Shown here piece after piece: positions 37,742 to 50,746 of a DNA stretch of 64,000 nucleotides; position 1 is the first letter of the stretch; each line of letters begins with the position of its first letter. This stretch comes from Lingula anatina (taxonomy: Eukaryota; Brachiopoda; Lingulata; Lingulida; Lingulidae), in contig NW_019774291.1 in assembly GCF_001039355.2 (NCBI RefSeq), positions 836,877 through 900,876 of the forward strand. Direction: 5' to 3'. A program made the position numbers and the translations under genes. The notes under the pieces are model-generated. The model was not told the DNA's origin, did not search any database, and saw only the letters and a list, made by a program, of their open reading frames with translations.

Positions 37742-39970
37742 CACGCTTCAGCTTTTACAGTGTCATTCAAAGCATCTTGCTATAGAAAAACATTGATCCC
37801 CCCCTCTGTTTTAAAAGATTTCTACAATTGTCATATCTTTTTTAAAAAAGTAGGCCTACTGGTAACGATAGACGATAGGCATAAATGGTGCTTCAAGGTC
37901 GATTTTGACCAAGGATGTCAGAGACCCTACTTGGTGAAGTTTCGGTTGCTCGTACGGAGGGACCAAGCCGATAAGGGTTTTCTATTTTTACTTTGAGCAC
38001 GGTTTGTAAACTCCAGTGTAGGTCTTGCGTTTCAGTGATATAAGTACAACAACCTTGGTACCACATTGGGCACATTGTCCGTTCTGTGATAACAAAAACA
38101 AAGCGAAACAATGGTTAGCAGTAGTTAATGTAATGATAAAATGATAATTCTTGTAATGTAATATTTATTTGTAGCTTCTCTTTGTCCAGTTAACAGTCCG
38201 ATTTAAACATAGCACCCAAACACTACTTTTTTAACATTTGAAGGTTCATAAACTTGCACATGTTGCATAATTCCGCATGGGTTTGCAACAAACATTCTCA
38301 ATATATCATATATTTTAACATCGTGGCATGAATGTCAACTTCACTTGGATGTGTATCTCCCGTGTGGAATTACGTAAGGTCAATAGGTCATATTGGTACT
38401 GAAGTCAAAAATCTAATCAGTTCAGCTCTTCTGTAAACTGATTCCTTTTAGCTGCACTACAGGGATTGCTTCCAATTGTTTTGACAGCCACTGTTTTATA
38501 GCCTGCGTTTCTCTGGGAATTCTTAATGAGAAACCTGTAAAAAACTCATATGCAGGTCATTATTAAGTTGAAGATAATGTTTATCGCATTTGGTTTTTTT
38601 GTCCTCCGAAATAAGCTGTTAGTAAGATAAATTTAAACAATTTATATTGAACTATAATGCACCCTCACCCAAACTTCCAGGTTTGTTTAGATGTTAATGT
38701 AAGTACAAAACTATTCTGTGGACCATGCTACGTGGCATCGACATCGATATTGGAAACTAAACAGTCGCCTACGCAAACAAACAAATATATTCAGACGCCT
38801 TCAAATCTATTTGGTAAATAACTGGTAGGCCTAATAAATCTTAATGAATCTACAGACCGTTCCCACCTCATTTAAAGCCTGCGACAAAATTCCATGTAAT
38901 AGAGACATTGTTTAACATAGACAAAACTAAAAATAGATATATATTTCAAACCCTTGATTATACACTTGTGAAGTAATTGTATGTGTCACACAGGCACTCT
39001 AGTTTGTAACCCGGGTGTGTTGTACTTTATTGTATGTTTTACGTTATTAACAATACTGTAAACAATAACAACTTTGGGAAGAAGTTACTAACATTCTACA
39101 AAGGCATTATTGCTTGATATAATAAACTGCATTATATCATGGTGAATGTGTCAACAAGTTTTTTATACTAAGATAATAAGAAAATTGAAACGTTTCAACG
39201 TAAGATCCAGTATTCGATTTAATTTTCTCATAATCTTTGCATCGACATTATATTTACAAACATTTACAATAAAATCGAGTGAAGTTGACCAAAAAATGAA
39301 GTTGTGAATGATTATACGTGAATAAGTGAAACTTTATAAGCTATGTAAAGCAAACTAATCAACATGTAAAATTAATCTTGGATATTTGATTATTCAAAAA
39401 ATAAACTGAAAGTGCACATCAAAAGTACAAGTTCAAACCAAGAAAGAAAAATAATAAAAAGTCGGTTATTTCAAGGATAAAGGCTAATGTCTATTTCCTT
39501 TGACGCCTACAGAACAGTCTCCTGTGAAATGGTAGGGTTCCTTGTTCGTTGCCAATCGAGAGCAATTCGGGAAATTGGTTTGTGCTCTTTACCGCATGAA
39601 ATCCCATAAGACATATTAGTAAACTCCACTTCGAACTCTTTGACACATACAGTGAACTACGTTTCCCAGCTTCCTTGTTAACATACTTTCGCCTTACGTG
39701 ACAATAAGCAGTCAGTGCCCATTTGATTGGTTTATATAATTGGTTTTGCTTTCGATTTCTTTTATAACTGGGTAGACTATCGGTTAGCTTTAGGACGATT
39801 AATCGATTCTTTGTCAGTGGCATTTTTTCTTGTTCCAGTCTAAAATACCCAAAGCTTTCGATACTTTATCATTTGCAAATACCAGTCATTTGATAAACTT
39901 TTCGACTCTCCGACAAAACCACTTTAGTAGGCCTACAAAGCTAGGGGTTGGATGTGATCATGTGACGCCG

Positions 39971-42862
39971 TTATATCCAATCATTAGGCCTATGCTTCGA
40001 ACCTTTGCAATGTCCATTGCCTCTCAGAATGCTGACGAAAGCTTTAGGATTTATCTCAGGCGAAACTTTTTCGTTTGAACAGTGCCCTGTAACCGTGTTC
40101 TCCTTCTCTGGTGAAGGAGTTATCCTTGGCGTTGTCGAGTGTTTCCCATTGATTACTGTCCTGGGGGCAGCTTTAACGGAACACGTTGCACGGCTATGAA
40201 TGTGAACGGAACTTAGTCGCGTTGTGCTAGACAATGATCTTTGACTGGACCGGAAGCTCGCAGGCCTCGCCGTAAACGTTCGCTTGGGTCGGTTGTAGTG
40301 ACTGTAAGAGGAGTTTCCGAAAAGACGGTCCTTACATCTCAGGCACAAATAAAGCAGGTTGGCCTGAAAGAAATTATTGGAATATGTATTTGGTATCTCT
40401 TAACACGCTGTCACTAATATATAGTGAGGCGTTAATACTATGCGTGAAGAAAAAAGTTCCTTGTATCTAGAATAATTTGTAGAGAAAATAAAATTTGGGA
40501 TAGAATTCTTTTCTTTTTTCTTTTTAATTAAAACTGAACAAATGAATGGGTTAGCATTAGTGATAATGGTGAAAACTAAGGTATGGACGCGTTTGGCACC
40601 TAATAATTGATGGTTCAAGTCATTCATTCATTTTCAGATAATACATTCAATGCCGTGACATGGTGGTTATTTTGGTCAACCGGAATTCTTGAGTTACTAT
40701 ATGATGACAAAGAAGGCAATTAAATATAAATCATAAGAAAACGCATTAAAAATTCATGGCCTTGTTTAAATTTGTTTTAAACATGCTTTTTTGTTTTGTA
40801 CTAGGACCAATTTCACTGTACATAAAGAGGTAAAAGAAGGAATGTCCATCTGTTCACTCGATTTTTAAAAGGAATACACTTACCCGGAATGTATCATTTA
40901 GAAAACCATAAATGAAAGGATTAGCGAAACTGTTCGCCATGGCCAACCAATGACAGGCAAAGAACACGCCATAGTATATCTGTCCGTGTGATGCTGTAAA
41001 GCTTTCGAAGATATCCGGTTTTATATCTGACACCAAGTAGAATAAATGTAGTGGTAGCCAACACACGGCAAACACTGCGACCACTGTGACCAACATTTTA
41101 ATAACCTGGAACAAGTTTTAATATTAAATTCAGATCAAACATACCGATTTCATTAAGTGTAACGAACGCTGAATTAGATAATTCATGCTATGCTTGAATC
41201 TGTTTTCTACAAAACTGTCTTTGGTAATAACATACACCACGTTAGCTTGCAATAAAAGGCAGCATAACGGAAATGAATGCTTCAAAATGGTAAGGGTAGG
41301 TTACTCCCGATGCTTGACTTACAATGCACAGCCGAATATCCTTATTCAGATATCAAATGGAAATTGTTGCCAGAAATAACTTCTACCTTTCTCTTTGATC
41401 TCATTTGCATCTTGTCCCTGAATTCATCGGCGTTCCCGGGGGTGGTTCTCTCCCACAGGGTCCTCCCCACGCGGTAGTAACTGCAGGCCAGGACCACCAG
41501 GGGCACCACATAAGTAGTGGTGAATATGAACACCGTGTACGCTGGAAAGTTTGGTATTTGACAAATTACGGACAGAAATCACATAAAAGTACAAGATTAT
41601 TATTGGTCTTACAAGATTGGCATTACATTTGCACCGTTTGAAGAACGGTATCAAGTTTACCATTTAGAACAACAGAAAAGTACCCAAGTCTACTAGTCAG
41701 TGTATCGGCAGACAATTGCGGCGTTGAGTGCCTGTGTAATTTCTCTAGTTATCAGATCTGTGACACACGATCAAGAGATGCAGAAAGAATCACGCAACAT
41801 ATAGTTCAATGAATAGAAAATATTACTTCTTATATTACACATTATCTATTAAAATGCATTGAACAGAATGAAGTAATTTTTTTTCAGTCAACAGCCAATA
41901 TTAACGCCCTTTTGTTTACTGCTGCCAATTAGCTGTCAATATTAGCTGCTGATTAAACAATAATTGCTTTATTCTTATAACAAAACACAGCTGATGAAAT
42001 TCTTTTCCGACATTGAACAGAACAAATCATCTCTATCGTCTTGACTGTAAATAGGCCTATCATTTAAAGGGAAGGAATGATACTACCTCTACATTAAATA
42101 AACCTGACTTAAGAAATCGCCAAAAACTTCCATGGTCTGTAGAATAAAGTATTCTTGTTACTTTATTTCGATATATATATGTTCGGTCAATATACTGTAT
42201 ATTTTAAAATGCAGACCGTAATCTTTAATACAACAATCTGCCAAATTGATATAAATACTGTAGACTTATTCGTAGACTCAAAATAGTAAACACCACCTAG
42301 TAAGTCCTAACTAAACTTGTTTAAGTTTGTTTAAACACACCCTTTTGTTTTCTTCTACCTTCTCCTGATGTTGATCATAAGGTTTTGTTTCTAAGACTTT
42401 TGTAAGCCTTGTGATGGCTCTATTAGGTTGGTTTGCAAAATGTTATTATTTCCTCGAGAACGCTACGCAGAAAGACAACATGATAAGTCTGATTTATGAA
42501 TCATGACTAAACGCACATGACAGCGTGGTTCACTGTTAATTGGAATGCCTCCATTTGGTGTCTTAAATGTCGCACAAATGTCAATAACAGGTCGTTTGTC
42601 TGCGTCTCAGTTCGATGTTGGAATTTAAAAAACAATTTTGAAAACTATGATGGATTTTGTCCGAAGAAGACATGGTTGATTTAATGGAAGACGTGGTTGA
42701 TTTAATATTGATCAGAAACGAAAACATCGGCTTCTTCATTGGTACGTCTGCTTTTTGTGACAAATTTATATTTAGTTCTTCAATCAACGCTGAAAAAACA
42801 GCACACCTAACCTAGGGTCTTGATGTGCATTTTTTTTAATCGTTCGTCTGTGTGTTAATTGA

Positions 42863-42921
<59 letters not shown>

Positions 42922-45348
42922 TTATAACTCGCATCGTTCAGTACAGATATTTTTCATAGAATCTTACCTAATCTGAAATCAGCTTGGGGTTCTGGAAAAG
43001 TTTCCCGACACACTTCTCTTCTGCCGTTTGTGTAGGTCCTGAAAAGGGCTATTTGCATTGAAGATAGGCCAGCCGCGAGAACCCATATAATGGCGACAAT
43101 GATTTTTGCTTTGGTCTTGGTCAAGCGCTGTCTGAGAGGGTACATAACTGCCCAATACCTGAAACATCGCCAAGTTTTATCAACATAAATCCTACGACAG
43201 AAGGCAGTCTTCTAAGGTTCCTGATAGAATTTGATCGTATTGTACCCAATATGTTGGCCGGATTTATGTATAAACAGACTAAGTGCGTAATAAGAGAGCT
43301 GTAGCTTAAGTTTCACCAAGCTGCTACAGTTAAAAAGATGTACATATAAATAAATGAAAAATTATTTAATGGGAATTGAGATTTGACAGACAAAAAAGAA
43401 CACAAAAGGCAGAAAAATATAACCATATATAGGAAGTAAAGAGCAGTGGATTTTATATATATATATATATATATTGTATAATAGGAATACCATTAGGAAA
43501 ATAAAAGGATTATATAACATGATAATTTGTATGTGGCTGTATGCAATTTCCCATGTATATGTAAGATCCAAGGTCCCTTTGGCGACGTTTTTTCTTTCTT
43601 TTTACTTGAAAAAGTATACAATATATTGATTCCACTTTTTCAGTTGAACTAAAGATCAGGTCACGACACAAGGCCTACGCTCAACACATCGCGATATATT
43701 ATTTCACAGCAAGAAACACTAAACAAAAGCAACAATTGCTCCACACATTGCTTTGTATGTATGCTCAAAATGATACTATGAAATGCGTGTACTCTATGTT
43801 TGGTGGTATATACAGTATAAGTTCACCTTTGCGTTTGACCAAGTACGAGCTTTTTTTGTCTCCTGATCTGAAGTAAAGATTGTGACTATTGATGTCCAGA
43901 AAGCATAATGGAAAATGAGTGTTATGTCCCATATGGTAATTAAGCTCTCTAGGAGGAATAGATTTTTATGGTTCAAAACGCTTTGCTTTGTAGGTTAGCT
44001 CTTAGAACGCTCAAGTTTGGCCTTTTTTTATTTTTATTTTTCCTTTAGCATTTCTTATTGCCTACTGAAAACTGCTCCCCTGTCATTTTATCTCTGCGTG
44101 TATGTATGAAACTATTCAGCCTTCTTCCTTTTCCAGATTAACTTTCATCGTGCAGAATGCAGGGTTGCATTTCAATAAAGTTCAGGCCACCTGCCTTTGA
44201 TCATAGTTCGTGTGTTAGTTCAATGACACTGCGTTAATCATGTACATTGCGCATATCTGAGGGATGGACTGAAAAGAGGCCAGGACTTAATTAAGTTCAT
44301 CAAATCTTGAATGATGCCTATGTAAAGTCATCGACGAAACCTTACATTAAATGCGGTCTTTTTGTACAGATGTAGGAGGTATCCTAAAATTACACAGCCT
44401 GTAGGACCTATTATAGTGTCTATATAATGTTATTGAGCTATGTGAAAAATAACATTGTGCTTTTTAGCACCGAAAACGGTAGGATAATCTTATCTTTGTG
44501 TCGATAATGGTGAAAACTGCAAACATGTAGAATTAAACACAGGAATCTTGTATTTTATACACGTGATTTAGGGATATTTTGGATGCAATCTAACAGATAC
44601 TATTTACTGCACTATCATAGACATTTTTTTATAAGTAAACACAGGCATAATTGGCCTTAGGGAGATTCGATTAAAGAATTATTGAGAAAATTAAAAGTGT
44701 TTTAGGGTTTGCAGTTAGCTATGGACCTAGGTACAGTGGGATTGTGGTCCTGGACTTGTAAAGTTACGATTCCAATTTTTGATAAACACAAAACAATCAA
44801 TTCAACTGGGAATGGTTGAAACAAAGTGATTTAAATGATTTTTGACGTGGTGTAGGCCTACTTAGCGTGTTTTTAGATAAATTTATAACTTTCAACAAAT
44901 ATCGAACCACTTACCTATCAACGCCGATTGCGAGATTGGTATAGATACTAACTGCCACCATTAGGTAAATGTTAAAGTTGACGAATGTGCACATGAATCC
45001 TCCAAATATCCATTTGTCCAGCATAACGGGGGAGAATGTGAAAGGCATACAGACAAGGGCCATTCCCAGATCAGAAACGGCAAGGTTCACCAAGAAAGTT
45101 TTAAGTTCTCCCCTGGATCGGTTCCCGCATGTCAATACAACGATGGTGATGACATTTCCTACCACGGCCAATAGAACTGATGTGGTGTAGATAGTAATAA
45201 GGGCCACCTGAGATCCATAATCCAAAGGATTCCCTGGAATAGCTTTTAAAAACTCTTCCATGTTGAATGAGCTGCTGGTCCCATTGTAAAGCGCACTCGA
45301 CCTGTTTCCAAACATTGCGTCGTCTTGAAGTTTCCATTCTGCTTCCAT
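39971..45348 (-). CDS. Rhodopsin-family peptide GPCR 1 (464 aa, 5 exons)
   Basis: Exons in reading order: 45348-44915, 43158-42968, 41541-41387, 41105-40884, 40363-39971; 1395 nt, 464 residues plus TAA. The N-terminus has two N-glycosylation sequons (N15, N22). TM1 carries GN (64-65), TM2 NLAVSD with Asp 93, TM3 starts after Cys 120 and ends D144-R145-Y146, the loop-2 Cys is 195, TM5 has Pro 222, TM6 CWLP (275-278), TM7 NPFIY (322-326). The tail is basic and Ser/Thr-rich. After TM5, TLWERTTPGN resembles the LWxxxxPG segment of tachykinin receptors, and CHWLAMANSFANP resembles tachykinin/NPFF/RYamide-type receptors; the ligand cannot be named. The first intron splits the Arg codon of DRY in phase 2. 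The start is the first ATG before TM1. Tandem paralogue of the gene at 50747-54516. Confidence 0.93.
41542..42967 (-). other. Intron 2 of GPCR 1
   Basis: 1426 bp between donor gtaaga and acceptor ccag on the minus strand. It contains the CT/CA compound microsatellite (42863-42916); nothing else is recognised. Confidence 0.7.
42863..42916. repeat. (CT)n(CA)n compound microsatellite
   Basis: About eight CT units run directly into about nineteen CA units inside intron 2 of GPCR 1. Confidence 0.97.
43159..44914 (-). other. Intron 1 of GPCR 1
   Basis: 1756 bp between donor gtaagt and acceptor tttcag on the minus strand, within the DRY Arg codon. It holds a TA run (about 43452-43474) and otherwise AT-rich sequence with no recognised exon. 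Confidence 0.7.
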
Positions 45349-46066
45349 GATCTGTATGGTCGACGTCTCTCGCGCGACTAGATGACAGCTACTTGACAGT
45401 GGATCGAAGAAACGAAGCTTTTAATCGAACGGGTGTCCTTTCACTGTCTGTGGTTGGCTGTAAAAATAATCCACAGCAACGTCATTGCCTTTTGATCATG
45501 CATTTCCCGGTCCAGCATTTTATCACTTTGCTGGAAAGCCCGTCTCGTATTACCTGTGTATACTGGTGTTCTTCTTGTATGACAAATGATAATATTGTTA
45601 AGTTTTAGGGTATCTATTTAATCTCGATTATAATACAATTGAACATCTATTGATACCTGTTTTTATGATTACAAGCCCATATGAGTCGAACGGAATCAAC
45701 TCAAAATATCGGCATTTTTATTGACCAGCGCAATAATAAAATCAAGTGACCAATGACGTATGTACGGTAGATCTATCGGCCTCCACTTGCTATTTGAACT
45801 ATATGTTATTTTAACTGCTCTATGGCAACGGGAATTATGAAAAACCCTAAAATACCTTGGTGGTTTTCGAAGCTTGATTCAGAAGGGCAATTTTTTCATA
45901 TGATAGCTTGATTATAAGACAAATGAAGCCATACGGAGTTTGCTTCGATCGTGTTAGCGTCTAATAAATGCTGAAACAGTTAATCGAGCAGGTTAGCTGT
46001 CATGGAGGTAGAGATGTTGAGCACTCGGCTGTTTATCAACAGTATACAATATAGTTGCCATTTACA

Positions 46067-46067
<1 letters not shown>

Positions 46068-46099
<32 letters not shown>

Positions 46100-46120
46100 A
46101 ATAATAATAATAATAATAAT
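46068..46120. repeat. (TTA)n(TAA)n palindromic microsatellite
   Basis: About nine ATT units switch directly to about eight AAT units near 46096, making a near-perfect hairpin-forming palindrome. Confidence 0.95.
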
Positions 46121-46355
46121 TATGATTATAATAATATCTATTTGCATCCAAAAGTTGGAAGGTACATTTACATTACTAAAATGGTTATTCTATTAATGGC
46201 ATTTTGGATATTAAAACATTTTTTAAAATACATTTTCATGAACTGCTGTAGAATTTAAATATTTGGATGCATTTCTTGAAAATGTATTTTAGAAATTGTC
46301 CACTTCGTGATGGTACATTATTGTAGTATTTTACATGTTATCTTGTCCTCTACAC

Positions 46356-46389
<34 letters not shown>

Positions 46390-46566
46390 GTATTGCACCG
46401 TCATTGCATATAGCTGTGTGAATAGTGCGCTATGTGACATAGGGGAGCCGTTCTTAAAAAGTGATTCTCAGATTATTGCTCGCGTACGGTGATGAATTTT
46501 GATCCATGTGCACTATAAAGGGTGCCATCGAAGGTTTAACGCTTTTCTGGCTGTCAAGTTGCTACC

Positions 46567-47090
46567 ATGATAATGGTATGGGAGCCCACAAATGACAAAA
46601 GAAAAGAAATTGTTTCTCTTCGGAAGGAGGGTATAGATGTCCCCCAGAGAGCCGTCAGATATGGTTTGTCTGGTCAAACTGTATGCGGGGTTTGCAGAAG
46701 AATGGAGGACACTGGTGACTCCCGAAGATGACTAATGCCTAGGAAGACTGTTGTCTTTTTATGCTGTGAGGGCTAAGGGGATTTGAACCGTGCAACGAAT
46801 TAGCTCTGCAGTGGTCGCGCAATTTGCAGGTTGAGATTAGCAAAAAAAAAAAAAAACTGTTCAAAGAAGGCTTCTCAGGTGGAAACCACTCATCACCTTG
46901 GTAAACAGTCGTAGACGATTGACATGGATAGACCGTAAGTCAGAACTGCCACCATTTTGTGTTTTCTGATGTGTCCATCTTCATCGTAAACAATGAGGGT
47001 GGACAGGTGAGAGTATGGAGAACATCATCCAGATTTTTTTCTCTTTGTTGCTGGGACAAGTGCCCGTGCATATTAGTTCCCTGAATTGCT
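46567..47090 (+). pseudogene. Tc1-like transposase N-terminal remnant
   Basis: Starts ATG and reads KRKEIVSLRKEG, then YGLSGQTVCGVCRRMEDTG, the helix-turn-helix layout of Tc1-type transposases. A stop follows, then PRKT. Further on, broken frames recover LITLVNSRRRLTW and VNNEGGQVRVWR, matching the region around the first catalytic Asp (FSDE...VWR), where the sequence reads FSDV. Stops, a poly-A interruption (46842-46855) and a missing C-terminus mark it as dead. Confidence 0.68.
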
Positions 47091-47692
47091 AAAATAATAT
47101 AACCTGTGACTTGACATCAGGATGTGCTGATCAGACACTCATACCTACACTTTTAAGTTTTCGAAGTCTTAAAAGACGTGGTTCCAAATAGTTAACATGT
47201 AACTGTATCCTCTGGTCAATGTACGATTGTTTTACACCCACCTGAAAGTTCGTGATAGTAATTCAGTTGATCTAGCTTTCCTATTCGACTTGACACGCAA
47301 CCTTCTCCATCTGGGGAGATAATAAACCATGACAGTAGATAGAAATATCGGTTTACCTCATAAATACATAAGATAGACAAATTAAATCGAAGCTATCACC
47401 AGGATTAGGCAAAAGCCAAGCAGATCTTGCGTACGGTTGACAGTGACAGGCACGTACGTGTTCGCATCTACAGCATACAGGTACGTTTTATCATAAGGCA
47501 TAAAAACACCAGAAAGGCAATCCCTCTGCGTTTATCTCACGTATAACCTACAGTGTACCCCGAAAAAATTACTGGCATTGCTTTTGCTCTGAAAACCCTA
47601 CAGGTGATGAAAGGCCCTTCATCTTTTTCCTATTCCCACTTCTTTATCCGCGTCAAAAGACCACATGGTTACACGCTTGTACAGCCATATAC

Positions 47693-47696
<4 letters not shown>

Positions 47697-47732
<36 letters not shown>
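47697..47732. repeat. (CA)n microsatellite
   Basis: About eighteen uninterrupted CA units between the GPCR genes. Confidence 0.97.
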
Positions 47733-47733
<1 letters not shown>

Positions 47734-49334
47734 ATGCAATGAGATTGATTTTTTCTAAGTAATTGACTGTAATGTTCACAATGAGATGTCAAAAAAAACG
47801 CACTCATTTTAGATTTAACAAAGGCACAGCCATAGTCTGCGATGTGACATATAGCATAGCGATACTCCATATTATCCTAACAGTGGGCTGCAAAAACTCA
47901 CGTTGGCCTTGATACAGACATCTGTGTTGGTCGATTTACTATTAAGTTGAATAGTACATGTTCCACAACTTAGAACCCGAAATCAACGTTGCAAAGTGAA
48001 GCAGGTTTTCATTAGCGGCCGCGCTGACGAGATTGTCCAATTTCTATTACCATTCTTCGAGCTGTGCATTGTCATTCAGTTTTTCATTACTTCTAAAAAC
48101 CTGGTGAAACATCTCATTTGTCATTTGATTGATGAATTTTCTCCATGGCATTTTAAGATATTATCCTTCATTTCACGAGAGCCGTTTTATGATTTCTTTG
48201 TTTACAAAGGCAAATTACAAATAGAAAGTCGTAGAAGACCATGGGCAATCTCTTTAAGGGGACAGCAAATTTGTCATACTAAAACCAATGGTTCAAATTT
48301 ACACCCTTTATTTCAGATATCATAGCGAATATGACAGCAACCTAATGGCTTTCGTTTGGGTGGAACGCCAGGTCATTTCTGCGCTGTAAAGTCTCATACT
48401 TGTATTGTATTACACTTAACTTCAGAGTTAACGAGAACCATTGCATCATATCTCGAAAGCAATTGTACAGTTAATTCCATACATTTTGAATACCCAGATT
48501 GCTTGTAAATCTATAACACATCTGGAATTGGGCTCCGCGTTTATTAGAGGATTATGCCTCTTTGATTAAAAACGCCCAGAATTTCATTGCAAACCACTGG
48601 TTAGTGCAAATGACTGTGTTGCAGTTGGCTTTTTACAGTTAGTGGTGTATGTAGACGAGTAAAAGGAACAAGAGACGGGTATATTGGAAATGGTGATAGG
48701 CCTACCAAGGCCTACAGAAAAAAAATCCGAAGTTCAAAGATCATCTTTATGGTTTTTAAACTTATTTCTGGGCTTGAGTCTTCAAAGATATCCGCGATTG
48801 ATGTTTCGCTTAAGGGGTTTTGTTGAAAAGAAATTCCCAAAATTTTCGTGAATTTTTAAAAGTATGATCATCTTACTTTATAATCGCCACCAACATATGC
48901 GTTTGGCCGTGTATGTACATATACCATGGTTATCTACGATATAAACCAACGTGTGAGACTCAATCTATGCGTAAACAAAAAGATACAATATCAGTTTATT
49001 GCTTAATAGGTGCAAGGAGTTATAACAGACATCTTGTATTCGGAACTTATTATTCAATATTTCCAAAGAAATTCTGAAGGGCACGTTACAACATGACTTA
49101 AAGAGCTTATACAAGATATGAGAAAAGTTATAGTTATAATTGATTTTTCTCGATATCTTGTACAGTGGTTACTTTAAAGTATACTCATATGCTACAGTAT
49201 TGAGTATCCATACATATTAGGTGCAGTACAACTATTCCTCTGTATTATTAAAAGGATAACAACTGTTCATTTTTGACAAAAAAAAAAAAAAAAAGGAAAA
49301 GAATTTTTCTGATGTACACAACAATTTCCACTCA

Positions 49335-49575
49335 TTAACCAATGGTTAATGAATCCATTTCTACATTCAAAGTTAGTCCCCTCTTAAGAGATTATTACAA
49401 AGTTTAGTCATCTATGGAGGTCACATGGTCCGATGGCAAGCACAGATTTCAGAATAATTGCTTTAACTGCCGTTTTTGTGGTGAAATAGAATATGTTGTA
49501 TTTCTATGAGTTGTTTATAATGTTTTATTGTGAAATATAGATCTCATACGAAGAGTTGTAATCCCTTTATCATTC
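49335..49575 (+). repeat. Dispersed interspersed repeat, copy 2
   Basis: Same orientation and block order as 25280-25545; copy 2 lacks about 50 bp between aaagtttagt and tggaggtca. Confidence 0.65.
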
Positions 49576-49786
49576 AGTGAGATACTGTTACAGTAATTAA
49601 AAAAGAAAAAAATTGCCATTGCTGTTACATTTCTACCACACCACCACCTGCACGCAAAGAGAACATTATTATGGTAATAATAACGTTGATTGATAGTTTT
49701 AGAAAGGATGTCCATGTTTTTCCCACATTTCCTTCACATGAGCCAAGTAATGAATCACTGTAAATAGACTTTCTTATATAATATAT

Positions 49787-50624
49787 NNNNNNNNNNNNNN
49801 NNNNNNNNNNNNNNNNNNNNNNNNNNNNNNNNNNNNNNNNNNNNNNNNNNNNNNNNNNNNNNNNNNNNNNNNNNNNNNNNNNNNNNNNNNNNNNNNNNNN
49901 NNNNNNNNNNNNNNNNNNNNNNNNNNNNNNNNNNNNNNNNNNNNNNNNNNNNNNNNNNNNNNNNNNNNNNNNNNNNNNNNNNNNNNNNNNNNNNNNNNNN
50001 NNNNNNNNNNNNNNNNNNNNNNNNNNNNNNNNNNNNNNNNNNNNNNNNNNNNNNNNNNNNNNNNNNNNNNNNNNNNNNNNNNNNNNNNNNNNNNNNNNNN
50101 NNNNNNNNNNNNNNNNNNNNNNNNNNNNNNNNNNNNNNNNNNNNNNNNNNNNNNNNNNNNNNNNNNNNNNNNNNNNNNNNNNNNNNNNNNNNNNNNNNNN
50201 NNNNNNNNNNNNNNNNNNNNNNNNNNNNNNNNNNNNNNNNNNNNNNNNNNNNNNNNNNNNNNNNNNNNNNNNNNNNNNNNNNNNNNNNNNNNNNNNNNNN
50301 NNNNNNNNNNNNNNNNNNNNNNNNNNNNNNNNNNNNNNNNNNNNNNNNNNNNNNNNNNNNNNNNNNNNNNNNNNNNNNNNNNNNNNNNNNNNNNNNNNNN
50401 NNNNNNNNNNNNNNNNNNNNNNNNNNNNNNNNNNNNNNNNNNNNNNNNNNNNNNNNNNNNNNNNNNNNNNNNNNNNNNNNNNNNNNNNNNNNNNNNNNNN
50501 NNNNNNNNNNNNNNNNNNNNNNNNNNNNNNNNNNNNNNNNNNNNNNNNNNNNNNNNNNNNNNNNNNNNNNNNNNNNNNNNNNNNNNNNNNNNNNNNNNNN
50601 NNNNNNNNNNNNNNNNNNNNNNNN
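49787..50624. other. Assembly gap (838 N)
   Basis: Run of N. It begins in an AT-rich stretch and ends 122 bp downstream of the GPCR 2 stop codon, so the 3' UTR of that gene is partly hidden. Confidence 0.99.
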
Positions 50625-50746
50625 CGTGTTTTTTTAACCTGTTTTCATCATAGTTAAATAAATTAAGCAGTGGTCATGGGTGACTTTTCATAGCGCTTCT
50701 TCATTAACTCTGCAATGATAACAAAATACATTACAATTGGTGACGT

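Larger units (their letters stand above)
28581..39970. other. 11 kb intergenic region without a supported gene
   Basis: AT-rich sequence between the end of the phosphatase gene and the 3' end of GPCR 1. Reading frames here are short, with no recognisable domain. Repeats found in it are listed separately (30437-30605, 31660-31885, 32235-32670, 33403-34561, 37667-37739). A poly-T run lies near 34718-34739. Confidence 0.6.
45349..49786. other. Intergenic region between the two GPCR genes, before the gap
   Basis: No gene supported. It holds a TTA/TAA palindromic microsatellite (46068-46120), two CA microsatellites (about 46352-46388 and 47697-47732), a Tc1-like remnant (46567-47090) and the second copy of a dispersed repeat (49335-49575). 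Sequence just upstream of 45348 should contain the promoter of GPCR 1, but no TATA-like or other element stands out. Confidence 0.6.

Noticed and set aside
37611-37996. Reading frames with long Tyr-Ile runs
   Set aside because: They are translations of the (AT)n microsatellite with no conserved flanks.
47996-48325. 109-codon open frame on the plus strand
   Set aside because: No domain, no splice context and no homology to neighbouring genes that I can see; length is within chance for a 64 kb window.
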